Shown here one piece after another: positions 44,108 through 51,660 of a stretch of DNA of 64,000 nt (positions are counted from its first letter, which is position 1; each line of letters opens with the position of its first letter). A model generated the notes under the pieces. The model did no database searches, was not told where the DNA came from, and was given only the letters and a program-made list of their open reading frames with translations. Position numbers and translations under genes: made by a program. The stretch comes from Solibacillus sp. FSL W7-1436 (lineage in GTDB: Bacteria > Bacillota > Bacilli > Bacillales_A > Planococcaceae). The stretch covers positions 2,904,501 to 2,968,500 of the forward strand of contig NZ_JBBOWV010000001.1 of NCBI RefSeq assembly GCF_038007305.1, in the 5' to 3' direction.

Positions 44108-44512
44108 GTGAGAACATTATTAGCAGAACAACCGATTCAAATAAACGCCTATGATATCGATGCAATGGGCATTGTAAGTAATATTGTATATGTAAGATGG
44201 TTTGAGGATTTACGGATGGCTTTTTTAAATGAGCATTACTCATTGGCGGAAATGATGGCAGTGCAAATCTCCCCGATCTTGATGAAAACAGAGATTGAAT
44301 ATAAAGCCCCTTTAACAATTTTCGATAAACCGGTCGGACGTTGCTGGATGGTAAAAATCGGGCAATCAAGTTGGGAAATGGAGCTCGAAATTACAACGGA
44401 AAAGCATATCCATTGCATCGGAAAACAATCAGGATGCTTTTTCAATTTAGAAAAGAAAAGAATTGCGAAAATTCCTGATCCATTAAAGAAGCTTTTTGAA
44501 ATGGAGCAATAA
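44108..44512 (+). CDS. acyl-CoA thioesterase, hotdog fold (YbgC/4HBT type)
   Basis: A 134-residue hotdog-fold enzyme that should hydrolyse acyl-CoA thioesters. The catalytic region reads YDIDAMGIVSNIVYVRWFED (residues 14-33), with the Asp that acts in this family. The GTG at 44108 lies behind AAGGGGGAG. It is close behind the split acetyltransferase and probably co-transcribed with the next gene. Confidence 0.88.
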   Translation: MRTLLAEQPIQINAYDIDAMGIVSNIVYVRWFEDLRMAFLNEHYSLAEMMAVQISPILMKTEIEYKAPLTIFDKPVGRCWMVKIGQSSWEMELEITTEKHIHCIGKQSGCFFNLEKKRIAKIPDPLKKLFEMEQ

Positions 44513-44514
44513 AT

Positions 44515-45312
44515 ATGATGAAAGAACAATTGGAAGGAATTGTAAAAAAGTCGATTAATCTGGATTTAATTGATTTTAACGAATTAATCCAGTTCATGCT
44601 AAAAAATATTGGAAATCCGGATGGCTATTTACGTGACAACTTAATTTATCGGGGATTTTGCGAATTAATTCTGAATGAGCAATTTACTGAAGAACAATTA
44701 ATTACCATATTAAAAACATGTTTGGATGACGCGCATCTTTATTTAAATATTACAGACAATGATCCTTCTGATGATTTATTTACGAGATCGTTTTCGGCAC
44801 TTGTTATCACCCTTATTTTAGAGAAAGATCGTGAAAATAGAAGTTTGCCTGAAGAACTCATTGTTGAGGCTATTCACCGGAGTATTCAATATTTATTACT
44901 TGAGAAGGATTACCGGGGATTCGACAATACGAAGGGCTGGGCTCATGCGGTTGCACATGGAAGTGACTTATTAGCAGAAGCGATTAGACATCCATTAATG
45001 ATGGATTCCCAATTAGTATACAGAGCATTACAAAGTTTAAAAAGCTGCCTTCATACTGAATACGCTTTAATCGATGAGGAAGATGAACGCATGTTACCGG
45101 TCATTGATGCATTACTGGAAAAGGGACTGACGGATGAGCAACTATTAACGTGGTTAAAAGAATTGCATTACATAGAAGTAGAAGATTGGCATAAGAAATA
45201 CCGTTCTGAGTGGAATGTGAAGCAATTTGAGAAAGCATTATTAAGACATTTATTAAGATCAACCAAATGTACACAAACAGCCAAATGGATTGTTTTGAAA
45301 GACCAATTGTAG
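44515..45312 (+). CDS. DUF2785 family protein
   Basis: A 265-residue, mostly helical soluble protein. GNPDGYLRDNLIYRGFCELI, ALVITLILEKDRE and NTKGWAHAVAHGSDLLAEAIRHP are typical of DUF2785. The last segment holds conserved His and Asp that could bind metal, but no activity is established. The ATG starts 3 bases after the thioesterase stop, so the genes are coupled. Confidence 0.87.
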   Translation: MMKEQLEGIVKKSINLDLIDFNELIQFMLKNIGNPDGYLRDNLIYRGFCELILNEQFTEEQLITILKTCLDDAHLYLNITDNDPSDDLFTRSFSALVITLILEKDRENRSLPEELIVEAIHRSIQYLLLEKDYRGFDNTKGWAHAVAHGSDLLAEAIRHPLMMDSQLVYRALQSLKSCLHTEYALIDEEDERMLPVIDALLEKGLTDEQLLTWLKELHYIEVEDWHKKYRSEWNVKQFEKALLRHLLRSTKCTQTAKWIVLKDQL

Positions 45313-45332
45313 TTTAGCAAGGAGCTGAAAAA

Positions 45333-46205
45333 TTGAAACGCATTTCTTTAGTGATACTGCCATTCGTTTTATACATAACAGGCTTACTCGCGTATTATTT
45401 CGGTAAGATTAACGGTTATCAATTTATTATTTTTATTATAGTCGGCTTAGGTATTTCAATTTTCGGTTTTTTTCTTTACCGGAATGACAAGAAGTTGAAA
45501 GCTGCTTTTTTAGCGATATTTTATATACTGGCTTTATTAACTATATTTGAAAGCCGTCTGATTGATTATGAAAAATATACTTATTTTCTTATTTCATATA
45601 ATGAGCCTTTTGAAATTGTGGAAGGTTCAGGTATCAATGTATTGGCAGTAGAAGTTATTGAAACACCATATATAACAGATTTGGGCTACTTAATTCATAC
45701 TGTGGAATTTTCAACGAATAAAGAAGTTTTGGATGCGGAAATTGTCACGAATAAAACCCGGTACCGTTCAAAAAATGAAGAATTACTAAGTTATGTACGT
45801 CCCGCCGAGAAACATTTTGAGACGATGAAGGAAAATGTCATTACCTATTTATCGAAGAGCTCTTCTGCCATAAATCGATTTTTAGAAAGAGAAGATATAG
45901 AAGGTGATAGCGCAGGACTTGCCACTGTGTTAAGCGCCCTTATTGAAAAAGGTGAAGTCAACAATAAAGTTCCGATTGCCGTAACAGGAGCGATTGATAG
46001 CAAAGGAAATGTGAAGGAAATAGGTTCGATAAAAGCAAAGACTTTGATTGCCGAACAAAGCGGTTTCTCTCATATTTTTCTACCTGTGGAAAATGAAGAA
46101 GAAGCGAAGAAAGTAAAAAAAGTTGAGCAGCTTAATATTAACATTATTGCGGTGGCATCTATTGATAATGCTGTAAAGGAAATCATGAGAATTAATAACG
46201 ACTAA
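45333..46205 (+). CDS. membrane-anchored Lon-type (S16) serine protease domain protein
   Basis: A 290-residue protein. The N-terminal ~75 residues hold three hydrophobic segments. The C-terminal half is a Lon-like proteolytic domain: EGDSAGLATVLSALIE with the catalytic Ser near residue 193, AVTGAIDSKGNVKEIGSIKAKTL with the catalytic Lys near residue 235, and HIFLPVENEEEA. It has no ATPase or PDZ domain. The TTG start follows AAGGAG at 8 bases. It resembles stand-alone Lon-like proteases such as the YlbL family; the substrate is unknown. Confidence 0.82.
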   Translation: MKRISLVILPFVLYITGLLAYYFGKINGYQFIIFIIVGLGISIFGFFLYRNDKKLKAAFLAIFYILALLTIFESRLIDYEKYTYFLISYNEPFEIVEGSGINVLAVEVIETPYITDLGYLIHTVEFSTNKEVLDAEIVTNKTRYRSKNEELLSYVRPAEKHFETMKENVITYLSKSSSAINRFLEREDIEGDSAGLATVLSALIEKGEVNNKVPIAVTGAIDSKGNVKEIGSIKAKTLIAEQSGFSHIFLPVENEEEAKKVKKVEQLNINIIAVASIDNAVKEIMRINND

Positions 46206-46584
46206 CCGGTGCTCGCATGTGCTGAAAAGTCGGATTGCGTTTTTTTAATTTACTTGGGGGATACGGGAAGATTTTAAGATTTAGCGGAAAGCGTTGTAGG
46301 TATATGATCTGAACCCATTGTTGCTTTGCTCTTTTTTAAAATTAAAGCTGTGAATAGAGGGCAAGATTATTAGTCATTTACATAAAGTGAACTGTCATGA
46401 TAATGCCGGTATTAAATCATGCCTCTACCATTTAATAAGCGAGTGTCTTCCCTGATAGAATATTAGCATTTGAATAATATGGATAATAGCGTTAATACTG
46501 TAAGTTCTATTCGAAATATTAAAGTATAAATCATAAATAATTTCCTACACTTAAATTAGTACTAGTGAAAAGGATGTGATTATT
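46206..46584 (+). other. 379-bp intergenic region without a recognised gene
   Basis: AT-rich DNA between the S16 protease and a small ORF. A TTTTTTT run follows a weak GC-rich stretch near 46240-46250. No convincing hairpin, RNA gene or conserved frame was found. Confidence 0.3.
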
Positions 46585-46716
46585 TTGGGAGAAACAAAAT
46601 TCGCTGAACTAAATGATGAGCAGCTCAAAGAAATAAAACAGCTAGAGGAAAAATTTAATATAACTTTAATTGCTTATGATAGCTCTGCATTAGAAAGTCA
46701 AAATTCACATAATTAG
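46585..46716 (+). CDS. small 43-residue acidic protein
   Basis: A short frame starts with TTG behind AAAGGATG and ends at TAG 46714-46716. It encodes a helix-rich acidic N-terminus (LNDEQLKEIKQLEEKF, residues 9-24) and a strand-like ITLIAYDSSALE. The pattern LxxEQLxxIxxLE followed by a hydrophobic strand ending AYD resembles short Bacillus proteins of unknown function. A strong terminator directly follows, supporting a real transcription unit. Confidence 0.7.
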   Translation: MGETKFAELNDEQLKEIKQLEEKFNITLIAYDSSALESQNSHN

Positions 46717-46729
46717 ATTATGGTTCTTT

Positions 46730-46763
46730 AGTGTTTAGGAAAAATATTTCTAAACACTTTTTT
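46730..46763 (+). terminator. intrinsic terminator
   Basis: AGTGTTTAG (46730-46738) pairs with CTAAACACT (46750-46758), then TTTTTT; it is 13 bases after the 43-residue ORF. Confidence 0.85.
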
Positions 46764-47016
46764 AGTGCATAATAGGAAAGAAATACTTTATAAAATTCCA
46801 CCTTATTTTGCAATGGGGCTGAATAAATTATTTATGTGGAAATTTGAATCAATAAGTACATTTATTCTAATAGCAAAGTAAATATTCACAGGTTGTTAAC
46901 ATTTAATATTATTATTGAATTGAAGTTAGGATAGAATGATTGATAGAAGCGACACGCCTTTATATAATTTAGACGGTAATAAAATATTAAATTTTTAATA
47001 GGGAGGATAAGTTTTA

Positions 47017-47583
47017 ATGAAAAAATTCATAACGGCCATAACAGCTATTTTATTTACATTTAGTCTAAGTACATATGCATTTGCCCATTCACATATTGGT
47101 GAAACAACTCCTGCAGATAGTGAAGTAGTAACAGAAGCTTTGACAGAGGTAGTGCTAAATTTTGAAGATGCTATTGAACAAGGTAGTCTTATGAAGATTT
47201 ATGCTTCAAATGGTGATTTAATTGAAATATCGGAAATTGTAGTTGGCGAGAAACAATTGATCGGTACGCTTGCTAATCCACTCCCGAATGATGAATACAA
47301 GGTTGATTGGGCGATTATCAGTTCAGATGGCCACCCTTTAACAGGTAATTATACTTTTACAGTGAATATTGATGAAGTACCTGTAGACGAAGAGGAATCG
47401 TCTCAGACAGATGAAACTGAAGTTGTAGAAGAAACAGTGTCAAATGAAGAACAAGTAGGTTCCCAAGAAACAATTCAAGAAAAAGAAACGAAAGAATCAT
47501 CTTCTATGAATTGGGCTGTTGTTGGATTTATTGCGCTCATTTTAATCGTAGTAGTCGCAGTATTATCTCGTAGAAAAAAATAA
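47017..47583 (+). CDS. CopC-domain copper-binding protein, membrane-anchored
   Basis: A 188-residue exported protein. The signal peptide ends AFA before HSH, so the mature protein would begin with His24, the N-terminal copper ligand of CopC proteins. A second conserved His lies in SSDGHPLTGNYTF. After the about 95-residue CopC domain comes an acidic linker (EEESSQTDETEVVEE) and a C-terminal transmembrane helix with RRKK, facing the cell wall. It should bind or deliver Cu(II) outside the membrane. No CopD/YcnJ partner adjoins it. GGGAGG precedes the ATG. Confidence 0.9.
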   Translation: MKKFITAITAILFTFSLSTYAFAHSHIGETTPADSEVVTEALTEVVLNFEDAIEQGSLMKIYASNGDLIEISEIVVGEKQLIGTLANPLPNDEYKVDWAIISSDGHPLTGNYTFTVNIDEVPVDEEESSQTDETEVVEETVSNEEQVGSQETIQEKETKESSSMNWAVVGFIALILIVVVAVLSRRKK

Positions 47584-47587
47584 AGGA

Positions 47588-47630
47588 AAGTCGTAGTTTA
47601 TTTGGATGAATAAACTACGACTTTTTTTGT
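47588..47630 (+). terminator. intrinsic terminator
   Basis: AAGTCGTAGTTTATT pairs with AATAAACTACGACTT (15 bp) and runs into a T7 tract. Confidence 0.9.
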
Positions 47631-47759
47631 ACTGAAATAATTTAGACTCAGTTTCTTAACTTCAGCTTTATTTATTGTGAATGAAATTTGTTTATATACT
47701 GAGTTTTGGGTTCCGATTGAAAAGATTACCCAGTCTTATTGAAAATTAATGGTATATTG

Positions 47760-47796
47760 AAAAAGCTGGCTCCGGTTACTCACCGACGTCAGCTTG
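47760..47796 (-). terminator. terminator of the cobalt-uptake operon
   Basis: On the minus strand AAGCTG and CAGCTT enclose an inner ACCG/CGGT stem, followed by TTTTT. It lies 12 bases beyond the 47-residue ORF, so that ORF belongs to the operon. Confidence 0.75.
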
Positions 47797-47807
47797 TTTT
47801 ATCTTAA

Positions 47808-47951
47808 TTACAATTTCGTCATTTTTAAATTATCATTTTCAATATTTGTTATAAATTGTATAAAGCAAGTTTCTGGATCATCGTCGAAGTTATCCTCTAA
47901 TAGAAGCATGTTTTCCTGTGGTTCAGCCGATTGCTTTAAATCATTATTCAT
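47808..47951 (-). CDS. 47-residue acidic protein coupled to cbiO
   Basis: ATG at 47951 overlaps the end of cbiO by 8 bases and follows GAGGAGG, a strong site placed inside cbiO. The product is acidic, with LLLEDNFDDDPETCFIQF in the middle, one Cys and no membrane segment. It resembles no family I know. Its placement between cbiO and the operon terminator suggests a small accessory or regulatory protein of cobalt uptake (inference). Confidence 0.65.
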   Translation of the reverse strand: MNNDLKQSAEPQENMLLLEDNFDDDPETCFIQFITNIENDNLKMTKL

Positions 47952-48807
47952 CTAAAACCTCCTCAATAGTAAGAATTTTTTTTAAAAGACTCATCAATTC
48001 TTTCATAGAGCGGGGGAGTGTTGTCTGTACTTGAATAAGTCCTTCTCTCAACATATTTTCATAGCATTGAACGAGCCAAGGCTTTTCAATATGTGCAGTT
48101 TCCAGCAGTTTTGTATCCATAAAAAGTGCATCTCTGTGCCCCGAATACAAAATCTGTCCTTTATGAAATACGATAAAGTATTCGGCCCATTCATAGATTA
48201 AATTGACTTGGTGTGTCGAATACAAAAACGTGCGCTCTTCATTTTGTAGTTCATTTAAATATTTTGTGAGTTGATTAGAAAAATAGAAATCTAAACTACT
48301 TGTAGGCTCGTCTAAAATATAAATGTTAGGATCCATTGCATAAACACCAGCGATCGTTACACGTTTTTTTTGCCCACCGCTTAAGAAGTGAATCGGACGT
48401 TCAGTTAGATCATACAGTTCCGTTAATTCAATCGCGTTTGACACATGACGCTCAATCTTTTCATATGGCCATTTTAAGTTAATGGGACCATATAAAATGT
48501 CTTGTTTTACCGTAGATGCAAATAACTGATTATCTGCTTCTTGAAAAATAAAGCCGACTTGCTCACGCAGGTGGATTAGTTGTTTTTTTCTATAATTTAA
48601 AGGCTCATTTAAAAAGCGAATCTCACCACTAGTAGGCTTTTCAAGTCCAATAAGTAATTTAAAAAAGGTTGATTTACCCGAACCGTTTTCACCTAGTATC
48701 GCGACTTTTTTCCCCTTTGGAATCGATAATGAAATGTCTTTTAATGCTTCGGTACCATCGCTGTATCGAAAAGATACATGATCAAAAGTAAAATAGCTTT
48801 CTATCAT
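47944..48807 (-). CDS. cbiO: CbiO, ATPase of the cobalt ECF transporter
   Basis: A 287-residue ATPase with Walker A GENGSGKST near residue 40, Q-loop FQEADNQLF typical of ECF ATPases, signature LSGGQKKR, Walker B IYILDEPTSSLD and H-loop STHQ. It energises Co(II) uptake through CbiMNQ. ATG 48807 follows AAGGAG. It is the only ATPase gene of the operon, so it probably works as a homodimer. Confidence 0.93.
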   Translation of the reverse strand: MIESYFTFDHVSFRYSDGTEALKDISLSIPKGKKVAILGENGSGKSTFFKLLIGLEKPTSGEIRFLNEPLNYRKKQLIHLREQVGFIFQEADNQLFASTVKQDILYGPINLKWPYEKIERHVSNAIELTELYDLTERPIHFLSGGQKKRVTIAGVYAMDPNIYILDEPTSSLDFYFSNQLTKYLNELQNEERTFLYSTHQVNLIYEWAEYFIVFHKGQILYSGHRDALFMDTKLLETAHIEKPWLVQCYENMLREGLIQVQTTLPRSMKELMSLLKKILTIEEVLDE

Positions 48808-48817
48808 AATAAACTCC

Positions 48818-49597
48818 TTATAGTACAAGTATGGCGAAACTCATCAAAGTAAAAATCAGTGCCATGCCTGTAAATTTTAAGTCCCAGGTTTTTGTCGTTG
48901 TGAAATGCTGTGGGAGAATAAATTGCTCAATATTCCGTGCAACCATTGCATCTGACAAGGCTTGATAGCGGAAAAAAATTGTCCGAAATAGTGCACTAAT
49001 CAGTAGGCTTAATGATTGAAAACTTTTTTTATATGAACGATAGCCTAAACGAGCATGCTGTGCAGTATAAAGCTGCATAACAGTCTGCAAAAATAAAAAA
49101 ATAAAGCGATACATCAGTTCGATTAATTCGATCACAATAGTAGGCACTTTTAATCGTGCAAGTACCGGACTGATTTCAAATATTGGTGTAGTTAAAATTA
49201 AGAAATACAAGCAGCTTGTTGCACTGACGGCAGTACAAAAGATAGTGATGGCCCGTAGTATATCGCTCGGTAAAATAAAGAACTGCAACGTAAAAAGTGA
49301 ACTTTGCCATAATGCCGCAGCTGGAATCGGCTGTGTAAAAGTGATGGATAAGACAATGGCGAGCATACCTGCTAAAACAAAGCCGATTGGTGCAAATAGT
49401 AATGTAATATATATTTTCATTGGGATTTTTGCGTAAAATATAATGACACCGCTCATGAAGAGCAGTGTCCAAATGGAAAAACTGTTATTTCGTAAAAATG
49501 TGACAAGTAATAAAGTAATTAAGCCAAACGTCATTTTTTGGCTGGCTGCAACCTTTAATAATGCATTATGACTGGCAATAAAATCAATGTTTAGCAT
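48818..49597 (-). CDS. cbiQ: CbiQ, transmembrane coupling protein
   Basis: A 259-residue ECF T-component with about five or six hydrophobic segments. The cytoplasmic coupling helices near residues 155-190 include RLGYRSYKKSFQSL, the Arg-rich motif that contacts the ATPases. The ATG overlaps the cbiN stop by 14 bases with only a weak ribosome site, so it is probably translationally coupled. Confidence 0.9.
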   Translation of the reverse strand: MLNIDFIASHNALLKVAASQKMTFGLITLLLVTFLRNNSFSIWTLLFMSGVIIFYAKIPMKIYITLLFAPIGFVLAGMLAIVLSITFTQPIPAAALWQSSLFTLQFFILPSDILRAITIFCTAVSATSCLYFLILTTPIFEISPVLARLKVPTIVIELIELMYRFIFLFLQTVMQLYTAQHARLGYRSYKKSFQSLSLLISALFRTIFFRYQALSDAMVARNIEQFILPQHFTTTKTWDLKFTGMALIFTLMSFAILVL

Positions 49598-49871
49598 GGT
49601 CTTTTGTATGTTTCCCGCGCATGTAGCCAATAAAGTAACCGATAATTAACGCACCTATCACACCTTGTAGAACAAATAATAGACTTTCGATTTCTCCGCT
49701 TGGTGGCTCCCAAATAGCGCTAAACCAAGGTTCATAATCTGTTGCGATCTCGGTAATGGCTACTTCTGCCTCCCCATCGGCACCGCCAAATTCTGCATCC
49801 TGTAAAAATAGTAATGGTAATATTGCTAAAACAATCACACCTGTGAGTAAAAGTAAATTTTTCTTAAACAT
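49584..49871 (-). CDS. cbiN: CbiN, small accessory membrane protein
   Basis: A 95-residue protein with two transmembrane segments enclosing an extracytoplasmic loop with FGGADGEAE and YEPWFSAIWEPPSGEIESLLF, the CbiN signature. It promotes cobalt loading of CbiM. AAAGGAG precedes the ATG, one base after the cbiM stop. Confidence 0.95.
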   Translation of the reverse strand: MFKKNLLLLTGVIVLAILPLLFLQDAEFGGADGEAEVAITEIATDYEPWFSAIWEPPSGEIESLLFVLQGVIGALIIGYFIGYMRGKHTKDHAKH

Positions 49872-49872
49872 G

Positions 49873-50616
49873 TTAGCTCTCCTTTGCCTTTAAAATCCGT
49901 AGTTGAACTAATTCTCTCATATTATATTTTTGCAGGAAGTTCATAATCATAACCGTTAATAACCCTTCACTAATTGCGAGCGGAATTTGTGTTAGTGCAA
50001 AGATGCCCGCAAATTTCTGGAATGATCCTAAAATACCGCCTGCTTCAGAAGGGAAGGCTAATGCCAACTGAACAGATGTCATTACATATGTACCTAAATC
50101 ACCAAGCATTGCCGCTAAAAATACAGCTACACTAAAGGATAACCCCCATTTTGTCGCGAGTTTGAAAACACCAACAGCAATAAAAGGACCCACAATGGCC
50201 ATTGAGAAAATATTCGCACCTAATGTTGTAAGTCCACCATGTGCAAGTAGAACGGATTGGAATAATAGGACGATTGAACCTAAGACGCTCATCACAAACG
50301 GTCCGAATAAAATTGAACCTAAACCAACACCTGTGGGATGAGAACAGCTGCCTGTAACCGATGGAATTTTTAAAGCAGACAATACGAATGTAAAAGCACC
50401 TGAAAGCGCGAGTAGTAGCTTGCTTTCCGGATTTTCTTTTACGACTAGACGAATTACTTGTAGGCCCTTTACCAGGAACGGTAAACATAGAGCAAACCAG
50501 AATAGTGCCCATCCGATTGGTAAAAATCCTTCCATAATGTGCATGGCGTATGCTTGTTTCGGTATAAATAACAGAACGATACCGAAGTAAGCAAGTTTTG
50601 GTAATAATTGTTTCAT
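49873..50616 (-). CDS. cbiM: CbiM, cobalt-binding permease component
   Basis: A 247-residue S-component. Here the metal-binding N-terminus MHIMEGFLP is preceded by a 24-residue signal-like segment ending AYA, so cleavage would expose Met-His-Ile-Met with its conserved His. [21 protein letters not shown] is the second metal-site block. AAGGAG precedes the ATG at 50616. First gene of cbiMNQO; expression is controlled by the cobalamin riboswitch upstream. Confidence 0.94.
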   Translation of the reverse strand: MKQLLPKLAYFGIVLLFIPKQAYAMHIMEGFLPIGWALFWFALCLPFLVKGLQVIRLVVKENPESKLLLALSGAFTFVLSALKIPSVTGSCSHPTGVGLGSILFGPFVMSVLGSIVLLFQSVLLAHGGLTTLGANIFSMAIVGPFIAVGVFKLATKWGLSFSVAVFLAAMLGDLGTYVMTSVQLALAFPSEAGGILGSFQKFAGIFALTQIPLAISEGLLTVMIMNFLQKYNMRELVQLRILKAKES

Positions 50617-50654
50617 GTTTTTTACTCCTTTTTCTTTTTGATGAAAAAAGTGCA

Positions 50655-50684
50655 CAAAAAAATACACTTTTCAGAGTAAAAGTG
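50655..50684 (-). terminator. riboswitch-controlled terminator before cbiM
   Basis: On the minus strand CACTTTT (six-base loop) AAAAGTG is followed by TATTTTTTT, just before the cbiM ribosome site. A smaller AAGCG/CGCTT hairpin with a T-run lies at 50691-50712. Either could be the OFF structure. Confidence 0.65.
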
Positions 50685-50744
50685 CATTACAAAAAACAAG
50701 CGTCAAGCGCTTATTTTCACGCACCTATCCTCGTAGGTCTGAAT

Positions 50745-50896
50745 CAGTCATTTTTGGCAGGTATCCTGACTCCTCTTCAATGTATTACAAGCCTTCCCAC
50801 AAAAAATGCAGTGGCGTGTTATGCAATACTCCGAGTTACAGTTGCGGGACAGTACCGGAATCGCACCGGTTTCCCTATTAAGCTTAAAAAGCACCA
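50745..50896 (-). ncRNA. cobalamin riboswitch controlling cbiMNQO
   Basis: The minus strand carries the B12-box pattern in order: GGTGCTTTTTAAGC, GGGAAACCGGTGCGA, TCCGGTACTGTCCCGC, AACTGTAA, GCCACTG, GGGAAGGC, GTCAGGATACCTGCC. This is a full class I aptamer. It should repress cobalt uptake when adenosylcobalamin is abundant. Confidence 0.93.
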
Positions 50897-51295
50897 AAAA
50901 TCATTCAATTGTCACCATGTTGGAAATATTATCACTTGTTTTTTGGATTGTCACGATATTTTTTTGAATACTTCGTCTATTCGGTTTTGGATGTAAACAT
51001 TGTAGATAAATTAATTCTCGCTTGTGTGTGGATATTTCTGGAATATTGTATAATCCTTTTGAATGGTTCAACGTATAAAGAATTACTAGATGGGGGAACA
51101 AGAGACTATTCCTATCAACTGAAAAATTGCTAATTGAGATAGTGTAATTGGATAAAAAATGAATAATTAATAATCGACAAACTTTGATTAGTTAACTAGT
51201 AAATTTATGTACGAACCACTTAATTCACAAATTATAACCGCTTCATTTATGCTGAAAAAGATTAATGAGGTAATAATTACCCTATCATTTTTTAT

Positions 51296-51323
51296 TTGAC
51301 TATGTTATTTTTAATTTTATAAT
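51296..51323 (+). promoter_or_regulatory. promoter of the cobalamin operon
   Basis: TTGACT (51296-51301), 16 bases, TATAAT (51318-51323), directly before the riboswitch aptamer. Confidence 0.65.
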
Positions 51324-51348
51324 AATTTAATAATTTGCAATTTGAATA

Positions 51349-51503
51349 AGTGCTTACAGATTTTTGTAAGGTAAAAGGGAAATTAGTGAAAGACTAATGC
51401 AGCCCCCGCTACTGTAATAGCTGATGAAATCACAATGAATCACTGTCGTAATGATGGGAAGATGTGAAAGTAAAAGGAAGCTTAAGCCAGGAAACCTGCT
51501 TAT
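51349..51503 (+). ncRNA. cobalamin riboswitch controlling the cbi/cob operon
   Basis: AAGGTAAAAGGGAAATTAGTG, then GCAGCCCCCGCTACTGTAA, TCACTG, ATGGGAAGATG and AAGCCAGGAAACCTGC follow the cobalamin-aptamer order. TCACTG takes the place of the usual GCCACTG, so it is a somewhat divergent copy compared with the minus-strand riboswitch. Confidence 0.9.
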
Positions 51504-51595
51504 TCGAACGATACTTACTTTTCGGAGGGAGAAGTATAGGCGAAACAAGTAATTGTTTTTGTGTTTTTCTATACTTTCTTAAGTATTAATTTCAC

Positions 51596-51636
51596 ATGCC
51601 CGTACCTCTTTCTGACGAGAGGTACGGGCATTTTTT
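51596..51636 (+). terminator. riboswitch-controlled terminator before cbiH60
   Basis: ATGCCCGTACCTCT (51596-51609) pairs perfectly with AGAGGTACGGGCAT (51618-51631) and runs into TTTTTT, ending just 10 bases before the first ribosome site. It must be read through for expression, so it is the expression platform. Confidence 0.9.
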
Positions 51637-51660
51637 ATTTTTTAAATGGAGGGTGTTAAC

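Noticed and set aside
50909-51133. 74-codon plus-strand frame between the two cobalamin riboswitches
   Set aside because: No ribosome site; aromatic-rich AT-driven composition; it covers the expected promoter area of the minus-strand riboswitch.
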